Assembly: GCF_963676685.1 (NCBI RefSeq)
Contig: NC_092346.1
Coordinates: 96,833,917 to 96,897,916 of the forward strand
Origin: Mytilus edulis
Taxonomy: Eukaryota; Mollusca; Bivalvia; Mytilida; Mytilidae
DNA: 64,000 bases
Direction: 5' to 3'
Below the pieces are notes generated by a model, which saw only the letters and a list, made by a program, of their open reading frames with translations, made no database searches and was not told the origin of the DNA. Shown in pieces: positions 46,680 to 55,930 of this stretch (its first letter is position 1; each line of letters starts with the position of its first letter). The position numbers were made by a program, and so were the translations under genes.

Positions 46680-47370
46680 AATTTGTCAGCCGTCATGAGG
46701 AAAAAACGACAAATCAAAGAATTCAACATTATATATAGCAAATATAGGACAATGGTGTTGATTAAAAATTACACCACTCCAGACCCTTTTGTTTTCCATA
46801 TAATTAATATTGGCATTAATTAACAAGTTCTGGTTCGAATTCGATACCGATACCAATAGTATATTCACCTGTTACCTATTACCTTATTTGAACGTTCCGC
46901 ATCTGACAGGCGCACCACCAAACGGTGTATTTAGGATTTTGCTATATACACGGGTCATAATCACAGGGTTGGCGCTACTTAATTCAATCACTGACACATT
47001 GTTCCCTATTGTAGTATTTTAATCAGTATGACTTTCTAAGATGACAATACGAATACTAAAAAACTGGACTTAAGATAAGGCGTATAGGTACAGTTTTCAA
47101 TTTGTTAGCCGGCATGACGTCCTGTTATAGGACAATGCTGTTGATTGACAAATCCTCCATTCCAGGCCCTTTTGTTTTCCAAATAATTAATATACCAATA
47201 ATTGATAAGTTCCAGGTCGACGGGTTCAACCAGAAAGATTTTGAAAGCAGAGAAAACTGTGCATCTTATAATCGGCATGACTTTATCAGATGACAATACC
47301 AATACTAAAATAAGGCTTACGCATAGTAATATATTTGAATTCAGTCACGGACCCGTGATATCACGGGTGT
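46680..47370. repeat. Diverged ~417-bp tandem duplication ending in an 18-bp palindrome
   Basis: AATTTGTYAGCCGKCATGA, TATAGGACAATGSTGTTGAT and CCCTTTTGTTTTCCAWATAA occur at about 46681-46800 and again at about 47099-47185. ATGACTTTMTMAGATGACAA plus TACYAATACTAAAA occurs at about 47027 and about 47278. The right end carries the perfect palindrome ACCCGTGATATCACGGGT (47351-47368). The open frames on both strands in this interval are shadows of the duplication. Confidence 0.7.
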
Positions 47371-47650
47371 GTTCTAGTAGTTTGTGAAATCTGGAAGCTC
47401 TCCTATTATCTAAAAAAGTTCCAGTCTTCTAAAAAATTAACTAATGCACTTTTTATTGGCAAAATTGTTTTTTTATCAGAAATATGCAAACATTACTTCA
47501 GATAAGTACTGTTATGGAAGACCCATAAAGCGAGTTTATACAGTGTATCGGATACGGCTTAGGAAATAACACGCCATACAGTATCGTGCTATCAACTCAC
47601 ATTTGTCAATAAATCTAAATTATGTTTAATATAATTATTTTTCTTTCCAG

Positions 47651-48578
47651 ACCCATACCAGTTTATGGCCAAGCTTCCGCCTTTGATCTCCATAGACTTG
47701 CTTCACATTGTGCATCTTTAAATGGGTGTATAAGACCATCACCTTTGAAACTCTGTGACAATGCACCGCGGGATTCAACTTTTCAGTCTCCAATTCATAT
47801 GTCTCCTTATAGTCTGGCAGTTAGTGAACACATTAAACGATTGCGACAGGAAAATAGTGCAAAAATATTGGATCAGCAAGCACACACATTGGCTCAGTCA
47901 CCCCAACTGTCAACGGGCCATTTTCCTATATCCAGACCTTCTATGTCCATTAATAGCACCCCATTGAATTTGTCCGTTCAGTCATTTACGCCAAAATTCA
48001 ATGCGGCAGAAATTAACACACAGATTCCCGGTAACTCTGGGAGTTATGGAGAGCACATTTCACAACAAATATCACTTGGAAGAAAACTATTTCCGTGTCC
48101 TCAGTGTCGATATACAACCGATCGAAGAAACAATTTAAAACGACACATGTTAACAATGCATCAAACGTGTTCCAAGCTACTGGAATGTTGTGGGATTCTT
48201 TTCAACACAAAGGCATCATTACGAGAACATGCTATGATTTTTCATTACCATGGATACACCTGCTTTTATTGTGGTCGTAGATTTTGTAGAAAGGCACTAC
48301 TTAAGCGACATCTATCAGTGCATAACGGACAAAAGGATTTTGTTTGCACTATTTGCGATTATGCAACGAGTCATAAAAGTAATTTAGAGCGTCACAGACG
48401 GGTTCATGCCAGGCATGATGATGGTAGAAGTGACATCAGTTGTGATCCGGATCAGAAACCTAACTTTGACGATTGTGAGTCCAAAAATGCCGGTGATAAA
48501 GAATCTGATCCGGATAGTAATGAAGAACTGTCTGTCTGTTCCGATAGTGATGAAGAAATAAACGTCCACACAGACTGA
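47651..48578 (+). CDS. C2H2 zinc-finger protein, terminal exon
   Basis: The exon starts after TTCTTTCCAG and completes the codon begun at 41620. The spliced product has 322 residues. An N-terminal half of about 155 residues is S/P-rich and disordered, with PLNLS at about residues 118-122, similar to the PxDLS motif that binds the CtBP corepressor. Four finger positions follow: finger 1 (C163, C166, H179, H184), finger 2 with a good second half (C194, H207, H212) but no Cys at the usual spacing, finger 3 (C218, C221, H234, H238) and finger 4 (C246, C249, H262, H266), with linker NGQKDF. The C-terminus is acidic (SDSDEE). It is likely a nuclear DNA-binding regulator. I do not recognise a named orthologue. 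The ATG at 47622 lies in the intron and is not the start. Confidence 0.9.
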
Positions 48579-48697
48579 GACTTGTATTTGTTTTGGACGT
48601 CTTTATGGGTTTACTTTGTTGGTATTGTGATAGTGTAAGACATTTGAGGCATGTTTATGGTGCATTATTGTATTTATTTACATATTTGTTATTGTAA

Positions 48698-48703
48698 AAT
48701 AAA
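48698..48703 (+). other. Poly(A) signal AATAAA of the zinc-finger gene
   Basis: Canonical AATAAA 120 bp after the stop codon, within AT-rich 3' UTR. A second AATAA-like run (GATAAAATAACA) follows closely. It implies a short 3' UTR of about 140-160 bases. Confidence 0.7.
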
Positions 48704-48989
48704 TCTATTTGATAAAATAACATACTTGTTGTATATTCGTGTATAGACTTTACTTGAATAACATGGTTAAAATTCAAAGATATCAACGATGAAACAAATT
48801 TAGGGTCATCGGAGATACACATTCATAGATTTTTATTTCTATTTTTATTTTTTGTTGTGCTTTTCTTCTCCATGCTGAACTATTTTGAGTACTTATAAAA
48901 TATTCTAATCAAATTTAGATGTTCCGGCGTTAAGGCCGTCTGGCAAAGTTGATAAAAGAGGATTTGTCTGTCCAAGGGCAGGAACATGT

Positions 48990-49175
48990 ATGAATATTCC
49001 CTTTCTATGTATGTTGGCGATTGTTTTTGTAGCAGTTCATTTTTTCTGGTGTTTCGTTGTTTTCCTCTTAAAATTTATGTATTTCTCTCGGTTTTGGTTT
49101 TGCGACCCGGATTAGTGTTTGCTTAATCGATTTATGACTTCCGGACAGCGGTATACTACCCTTGCTTTTATTTAT
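48990..49175 (+). repeat. Family E repeat
   Basis: TGTATGTTGGCGATTGTTTT, GGTGTTTCGTTGTTTTCCTC, TATTTCTCTCGGTTTTGGTT, GACCCGGATTAGTGTTTGCT, TAATCGATTTATGACTTCCG. The 75-codon open frame starting at 49119 begins inside it. Confidence 0.8.
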
Positions 49176-49689
49176 TCCGTGGTATTTCTATATATTACTG
49201 TCAGCAATGTTTTGGTCTACTATTGTAGCAAAATTCAGGCCGTTGTTTTTTCTTTAATCGTTATTTCTCATAGATTAAACTCTGCGATCTTCTATAACGT
49301 TCTTTGCGGTATAACTTATTCCTTTTATATTGACTATTCAGTCTAGGTTCATTTCAGTCACTCAGCTCCTCGAGGTCTCGAGGCCAATACAGCAAACCTT
49401 GAATCTATACCATTGCCAATACAGAAACAGCCAGTTAATAGCGATATAGTATTGAACATTAAAGATTTCAGATTTCAGATTTTTAATTTATATAAAGTTT
49501 TGATTTCATTTTTAATAGAAATTAAAAGTAGCAAAAGATATAAGATACTAAGTTGACCTGTAGATAAGCAATGTCCAATCTTTAATAATCAGTTTATATT
49601 TAACTAAATCTGTTAAAGCCATCATGTATCTGTTGAGTAAAGCCTGTTTCACCTGTTTTCATAGTTTGTTCTTATGTTATACCAATACA
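49176..49689. other. Intergenic, nothing recognised
   Basis: AT-rich. GCTCCTCGAGGTCTCGAGGC at about 49363 is a small local palindromic cluster without assignable meaning. Confidence 0.4.
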
Positions 49690-50002
49690 CCACTGTCTCA
49701 GGTTAGGAGGAGAGTTGAGCGCTCACAAACATTTTTAGCTCCGCCACATTCTCCATGGGCCTGTCCTATAATTTGGTAGTTGTCGTTGGTTCGTGTCTGA
49801 AATATTTGTTTTTCGTATTTGTTTGGTTTAATTTATGCCGTTATTTTTTTCAATTAAAACTTTTTAAGCCGACCATACGATATGTGGTTTTTTTTTTCAT
49901 TGATGAATGTCGCATCCTTGTCTCTAATTGCTTATGTTTACTTCATTTAAACTTTAATGGATAGTTGTCTTATTAGCAATCATACCATATCTCCTCATTT
50001 TA
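49690..50002 (+). repeat. Family D repeat (diverged)
   Basis: GGTTAGGAGGAGAGTTGAGC, GCTCCGCCACATTCTCCATG, TATTTGTTTTTCGTATTTGT, GGATAGTTGTCTTATTAGCA, ATCATACCATATCTCC. These are D blocks with a start (GAGGGTTGAGCTCTCACA) shared with family A. Confidence 0.75.
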
Positions 50003-51269
50003 ATATAAATACCTGTGGTGTTCCTTTTTAGGTACTGAGATCACAAAAACAATGGTTCAAAGTGAAGAGTAATTGAAAAACAAAACAGTATCACTTGATT
50101 TAATTCAAGATCTCATACAATATGAAATATCCTCCGTCGTCGTAGGGAAAACATGTAAGTAATACATTCAGTTTTTGGTTGCGGGTTGGGGTATTTTTTA
50201 TGCTTTAAAAAAGTGTGATATTCCACCAAATCCGTTTGAAATGTCACACTCTGATATTTTACCTAACTCCTGGGCTTTAAGCTTAATCTTATTAATTGTC
50301 AACATTAGATAGATAAATTAACAAATTTGAAAATTCTTAGCGAGCCACGGATTTAAAACTTGAATATTTTATCTAACAATAGAAAATGAATATAGTCATA
50401 CTCAGCTGGACATTATGTAAAATCAATTATATATATAAAGGGAACTGGTATATTCATGCTCAATAGGATATTGTGTCCGGGTTTGTTTATCATAATATGC
50501 TGCATTTTTGATTGCTCACCTAAATACAAAAAACTTATTAGCTATAAACAATGAATTAAAAAAAATCTAGAAATGAGCTGCCATTATACTCTTACTAATA
50601 CTGAATAAGGTATTGTTCGTACAATATTGATTAATAATATACATAAAACTTGATACTAAATGAAGACTTAACGATGGTCAGTAATATGGGTATAACAGTA
50701 GTCTGTTGTTACCAAATCCCTTATTTCTATTCAATTTTCTTAACGCTAAGAGCACTGGAAACAATTTGTCGACTCATAAAATTCTGCAAATTTGATTAAC
50801 ATAAGACACATGGCGGTAAAGTGCCGTATAAAGGTATTTGGGTTATATAATGCTCCTTAGTATCATATTGGTGCGAAGTTGAACTGATCATATCCGGTCA
50901 ATGTTGAATAAATATAACACAGAGATTTTTATTACAAAAAAAATGTTTGTACTATTGACAATGTTATCAAGTTAAGACCGTGCTATAAAGTTAAATTAAA
51001 ATAGGAAATATCAAAGATCATCAAATTGTTATGCATAGCAGTTTCAGGCAAATGAAAAGGAGAGATAAATATGTTTAAAGTTAAAACCATCAGTCGAGAT
51101 AAAGCAGACAAATAACTGAACAAACGAAAAGCAACGACATATAAACAGAACCATAAGTCGCAGAAAAACAGACCAATAGCTGAACAAACAAATAATAATA
51201 AAATGAAAACTATAAATAAAAACGTGATATCACGTGCTCCTGAATTTTCTTTCTGGTCATCACAATTAC
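50003..51269. other. Intergenic, nothing recognised
   Basis: AT-rich. Near 51221-51236 is the palindromic ACGTGATATCACGT, probably at the degraded edge of a family C tail in reverse orientation (CACGTGCTCCTGAA..). Confidence 0.4.
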
Positions 51270-52072
51270 ATAGATCTGTCTATGTCTTTCATCTTTCTTT
51301 CATACATCCTTTAACTCTACTTTCCGCTATATAGATGATGTTCTTTCACTAAATAATTCAAAATTTGGTGACTATGTAGAGATAAAGGATACTAGAGATA
51401 CAGTTAAGTCAGCATCATATCTTGACTTACATCTAGAAATTGACAATGAGGGTCGTGAAAACAAAACTTTATGACAAAAGAGATGATTTCAGCTTTCCAA
51501 TTGTGAACTTTCCATTTCTAAGTAGCAACATTCCAGCAGCATCTGCATACGGGGTATATATCTCCCAATTGATACGATATTCCCGTGCTTGCATTTCCTA
51601 TCATGATTTTCTTGATAGAGGGTTGCTGCTCACAAGGAAGCTTTTAAATCCAGAGTTCCAAATGGTGAACTTGAAATCATCCCTTCGTAAATTTTACGGA
51701 CGCCATCACGAGTTGGTTGACCGTTATGGAATAACTGTTTCACAAATGATATCGGATATGTTCCTTACGTCGTAACTACAACCCCCTTCCCTTTTATGAA
51801 TGTGGCCTACCGAATTATACTATTTACCGGATTTGTTATCACATAAGCAACACGACGGGTGCCACATGTGGAGAAGGATCTGCTTACCCTTCCTGAGATC
51901 ACCCCTAGTTTTTGGTGGGGCTCGTGTTGTTTATTCTTTAGTTTTCTATGTTGTGTCTTGTGTACTATTGTTTGTCTGTTTGTCTTTTTCATTTTTAGCC
52001 ATGGCGTTGTCAGTTTATTTTCGATTTATGAGTTTGACTGTTCCTTTGGTATCTTTCGTCCCTCTTTTACAG
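51270..52072 (+). mobile_element. Family C retroelement, best copy (RT C-terminus plus conserved tail)
   Basis: It has a coding remnant (51322-51775) followed by a conserved non-coding tail of about 300 bp ending CCTTTGGTATCTTTCGTCCC..CTTTTA. Tail blocks recur at 12420, 24310, 25530, 28645, 31107, 36835 and possibly 58125 and 59455, always with the same 3' end. This suggests 3'-anchored, 5'-truncated copying as in non-LTR or Penelope-like elements. The full element is not in the window. Confidence 0.8.
51322..51775 (+). pseudogene. Reverse transcriptase fragment with YIDD motif (family C)
   Basis: The first frame (51322-51475) encodes RYIDDVLSLNNSKFGDYV, then SASYLDLHLEID, and ends at a TGA. 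YIDD is the RT palm catalytic motif. A one-base frame change near 51455 moves the reading into the second frame, which runs open to 51775 with YDKRDDFSFPIVNFPF, YGVYISQLIRYSRA and KFYGRHHELVDRYGIT. These are RT thumb and C-terminal sequences of a family very common in marine invertebrate genomes. The element class is uncertain: Penelope-like is possible, but no GIY-YIG domain is visible here. Fingers and the first palm motifs are missing. Confidence 0.8.
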
Positions 52073-52744
52073 ACCGTCATTATATGGAAATTCTGTAAGC
52101 CACTTACACATCAATGAAAACAAAAATTTGCAGTCGAAACAGTTGGATTTCTAAACAAAGGTTGACGATAAAACATTGTAAACGTAGGGCCCTTTGTGTG
52201 AACTCCCCTGGGTTACGGATAATTAGTTTCAGGTTTTTTTTTTTTAAATGTATTTAATGTCTCAAAACAAGCAAGTGAAACATATATCTGAGATCATCGG
52301 TGAGTCGAATGTTCGCAACGTCTTTGAATGGACGATTTAAATTTGAGAATGAAATATCATCTTTTACGCAGCAACCTTCTATCAAGGAAGAAATGATTGA
52401 TACTTCGAGCCTTGAAATATAGTATCAACAAAGAGACAATGGAAAAGTTATAACAATGTCATTAAATTTTGTTCTGACCCTCACTGTATTAGGTAAGGAC
52501 TTGTAGCAGACTTAACTGTTTATATGACAGATATTCTTTAATTCAAGTTCAATGAGATGAACATAATTAGTAGTTACTGAATTTATGCATATGCCAAGTT
52601 CACATTAAATATATATAAGGTTTTGTTAACGCAAAGTTAGGTTCTAAACCGACACCTATTGATTAAATGATGCATAAATATCCTTTAAAGGCTTGGTTAA
52701 TAATTATTGTGTTACTTAATTGTCTAACTACAACAAAAGTAACA
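52073..52744. other. Intergenic, nothing recognised
   Basis: AT-rich. CAGCAACCTTCTATCAAGGA near 52371 resembles part of the family C/F junction sequence but is too short to call. Confidence 0.4.
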
Positions 52745-53275
52745 GATGTCTTGTTTGCAACTTTTTGGAATTTTCGGTCCTCAGTGCTCTTCAACTTCGT
52801 ATTTGTTTGGCTTTTATAATTATTTTGCTCTGAGCGTCACTGATTAGTCTTATGTAGACAAAACGCGCGTCTGGTGTATTAATTTATAATCCTGGTACCT
52901 TTGATAACTATTTACACCACTGGGTCGATGCCACTGCTCGTGAACGTGTCGTCTCCGAGGGTTTCACCAGCCCAGTAGTTAGCACTTCGGTGTTGACATG
53001 AATATCAATATGGTCATTTGTATAAATTTCCTGTTGACAAAACTCTAAATTTTTCGAAAAAACTAAGGATTTTTCTTATCCCAGGAACAGATTACCTTAG
53101 CCGTATTTCGAACAACTTTTTGGAGTTTTGGGTTCTCATTGCTTTTCAACTTCGTACTTGTTTGGCTTTTATAATTATTTTGATCTGAATGTCACTTATG
53201 AGTCTTATGTATAAGAAACGCTCGTCTGGCGTATTTTAAAAATTATAATCCTAGTACCTATGATTACTATTACTG
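52745..53275 (+). repeat. Family F repeat, ~1.5 units head-to-tail
   Basis: CAACTTTTTGGAATTTTCGG opens the first piece and CAACTTTTTGGAGTTTTGGG the second, about 360 bp later. Between them are ACGCGCGTCTGGTGTATTAA, CCTGGTACCTTTGATAACTA, ACTGGGTCGATGCCACTGCT, AGCACTTCGGTGTTGACATG and ATCCCAGGAACAGATTACCT. It is the opposite strand of the dimer at 23641-24247, with a similar unit length. Confidence 0.85.
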
Positions 53276-53324
53276 TATATTTGAGCTTCATGCACTTTAT
53301 GATATAAACTTTGTTACAAACCTT

Positions 53325-53475
53325 TTGAAAAATAACAAAAATACCGAACTCAGAGGAAAATTCAAAACACAAAGTCCGTTATCAAATGGCAAAATGTAAA
53401 ATTCGATAACAACTCTCATACTACTGATTTGGTACAGAAACGGAACCAGATGATATAAATAGATCGGATATAAAG
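53325..53475 (+). repeat. Family B repeat
   Basis: AACAAAAATACCGAACTCAG, AGGAAAATTCAAAACACAAA, CGTTATCAAATGGCAAAATG, CTGATTTGGTACAGAAAC. Confidence 0.75.
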
Positions 53476-53514
53476 GAAACATAACAAACCTACAATGGTT
53501 TACTTTTACAAATT

Positions 53515-53565
53515 GTGACTTAGATGGAGAGTTGTCTCATTGGCATACATACCACATCTTCTTAT
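53515..53565 (+). repeat. Family D terminal fragment
   Basis: GATGGAGAGTTGTCTCATTG and GCATACATACCACATCTTCT are the D end. Confidence 0.75.
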
Positions 53566-55224
53566 ATATATTGTGTTAAAAAGTGAACAAAACCTGTAAT
53601 TGAAACGTATGAGATGTTCTAATATTAACCATAGAGCAAAATGTTAGACAACATTGAAAATGCAATTCTCGTTCGATAAGTAAGTGGAAATTTTAATTTA
53701 GTTCTAAAAAAACATTTAAACCTTAATGTTAAATTTCCTAAAGAAAAATTACATAATTCTTGAAACATATACAATAAATTCTAAGCAGAGGATGAAACAA
53801 ACAATGTTTATGAATGCAATACGGAACATGAGATTTATATTTGCTATTTATTACTTTAATCATATAACATCAAATAAATAAGACAAACACAGTAAAAATA
53901 AATTTTTATATTCATTAAAAACAGGTCAATTTGAAGTTACTTGACAAGCATATTGGACCACTTATATCAGCTTTAAACATCAAACTAAATTCAAAGACTA
54001 TTCAAAGAATTGGAAATAACCTTATGAGATATTTGAAAGTAACAAGCATCGTTATAATATTTCCAAATCAGATGATTGATATTATACTTAGACTAGTTCA
54101 AGCAAAAATAATCCAAAATAAATTTCTTTTTATAGAATCAGAGACAAAACATATATTTTTTTGTACTTTATGCTTTAAAATTGATTACCATTTCCCGTTT
54201 GTCTACATCATTAATTTTCGATTCTCTTCTAATTTACAACACAGCTTGAGCTTCCCGATGAAGTGGCTTTAGATTTCTACGACAAAACTATCAAAAGTAT
54301 GCAGATAGATACCTGACACAGGGTTGTTGATTTTGTTTCATTCATCCAAACTACCTGTGTGCCTTTTTCTGAGGTATCCCTACGAAGAATCCAATTGAGT
54401 GTGTAAAAAACTGTTTATCGCAGAGTGACATCATACCTGTTATTACTGTCAAAGCTTTTGTTCATTCAAATGTCTGATGGATGTTTCATTTGATAACGTA
54501 TGAATTGGTTGCTCTGATTCCATGCTTCTAATTAATTCCACTTTAACGTTATGGTAATTGGAATTTGTTTACAATGTTTTTCGAACATTTGATGCGGAGG
54601 GTTAGATGATATGACGGTCGGTGATAAACTGAAATAACGGAAAACTTCTCTTTTCACTTCGGGTATAAGTATTATGTTTCTTAGTTTGATAGATTATTCA
54701 AGTGTACATATGTATAACAAATTTAACAGGAAATACATGCCGCAAATTGCAGCGTCTATCTAAACATTGCAGTTTCATAAGTCTCAAAGATCCATATATA
54801 GAATTATCATATTTGATAAAATGTTTATTATACATTATACAAGGTCTTCTACGGTGTAAAATACTACAATTAAAGGTTTTGTGTAAACCAAAACTATAAT
54901 ATATTCTCATACTACAGGTTTAACATTTACAGCTACTTCTAAAACCTTATATACAGAATAAAAATAACATATGGAAGTAACAAAACTCATACGCCAATTG
55001 ATCCTGGAATAATATATACATTGTGCCTGATGTTCATATGATGAAATTATAATCTTTCAGGCAGTTTAATTGAAGTCTGGAGCTTGCATGTCAGTTAACT
55101 GCTAGTAGTCTGTTGTTATTTATGTATTATTGTCATTTTGTTTATTTTCTTTGGTTACATCTTCTGACATCAGACACGGACTTCTCTTGAACTGAATTTT
55201 AATGTGCGTATTGTTATGCGTTTA
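53566..55224. other. Intergenic, nothing recognised
   Basis: It contains a 113-codon open frame (53931-54272) beginning with a non-ATG codon. Its I/L/K/N-rich product has no domain I recognise and is probably chance. No repeat family is evident. Confidence 0.35.
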
Positions 55225-55570
55225 CTTTTCTACATTGGCTAAGGGTATAGGGGGAGGGTTGAGATCTCACACAAACATGTTTAACCCCGCCGCATTTTTC
55301 GCCTGTCCCAAGTCAGGAGCCTCTGGCCTTTGTTAGTCTTGTATTATTTTAATTTTAGTTTCTTGTGTACAATTTGAAAATTAGTATGGCGTTCATTATC
55401 ACTGAACTAGTATATATTTGTTTAGGGGCCAGCTGAACGACGCCTCGGGGTGCGGGAATTTCTCGCTACATTGAAGACCTGTTGGTGACCTTCTGCTGTT
55501 GTTTTTTTCTATGGTCGGGTTGTTGTCTCTTTGGCACATTCCCCATTTCCATTCTCAATTTTATGTAGTT
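55225..55570 (+). repeat. Family A repeat, complete copy
   Basis: It runs from TTTTCTACATTGGCTAAGGG, GGGAGGGTTGAGATCTCACA, AACATGTTTAACCCCGCCGC, CCAAGTCAGGAGCCTCTGGC through AGGGGCCAGCTGAACGACGC, GCGGGAATTTCTCGCTACAT, GACCTTCTGCTGTTGTTTTT to CATTCTCAATTTTATGTAGT. It served as the reference for the interrupted copy around the LINE. Confidence 0.9.
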
Positions 55571-55604
55571 TAAAAGTGTGTATGTAACAGGGTTATTGTC
55601 GAAA

Positions 55605-55665
55605 AAAGTAAAATAAAATAAACCAATACCGAACTCCGAGGAAAATTCAAAACGAAAAGTTCCTT
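55605..55665 (+). repeat. Family B fragment
   Basis: AATACCGAACTCCGAGGAAA followed by ATTCAAAACGAAAAGTTCCT, then a break. Confidence 0.8.
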
Positions 55666-55669
55666 AGCT

Positions 55670-55930
55670 GTTAAGTCCCTACTATGTCAATATCGTACAG
55701 TTGATCCCCTTCTGGAAAATCCCATTTACATTAACGCAGGTATATCAAACAACTGATTCCCCTCAAGGTTAATATCGCAGACCTGATTCTCTCCTCGGTC
55801 AATATTAAACAGTCGATTCCCTTAAAGGGTAATATCGAATATTGTATTGTCTCCTGGAAAATCCCCTTTACCTCACAGATTCAATATAACACACATGACT
55901 TCCTTCGTCAATAGCGAACAATAATAATTC
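55670..55930. repeat. Weak ~30-bp degenerate tandem array
   Basis: Units resemble GGTCAATATCGAACAGTTGA followed by TTCCCTCCT. Examples start near 55687, 55738, 55770, 55798 and 55830, and two units carry the longer ending CTGGAAAATCCCMTTTAC. It begins right after a truncated family B. Confidence 0.55.

Larger units (their letters stand above)
41621..47650 (+). other. Intron of the zinc-finger gene (6.03 kb)
   Basis: It runs from GTACTAATTC to TTTTTCTTTCCAG, the latter with a strong pyrimidine tract. It contains a family B copy (43595-43790), a B fragment (44850-44905) and the tandem duplication at 46680-47370. The rest is AT-rich with no further exon recognised. Confidence 0.6.

Noticed and set aside
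46832..46848. GGTTCGAATTCGATACC as a pol III B box
   Set aside because: It lacks the CC ending of the B-box consensus at the right spacing and no A box precedes it.
47102..47387. Open frames on both strands upstream of the zinc-finger exon
   Set aside because: They fall in the intronic tandem duplication and show no domain or conserved coding pattern.
47622..47650. ATG at 47622 as the start of the zinc-finger protein
   Set aside because: It lies in the intron. The pyrimidine tract and CAG acceptor at 47641-47650 follow it, and a phase-matched first exon exists at 41580.
51800..52117. 105-codon open frame rich in F, V, L
   Set aside because: It is the non-coding tail of family C. The same sequence recurs at other loci with stops and frame changes.
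53931..54272. 113-codon open frame
   Set aside because: It begins with a non-ATG codon, has low-complexity I/L/K/N composition and no domain; probably chance in AT-rich DNA.
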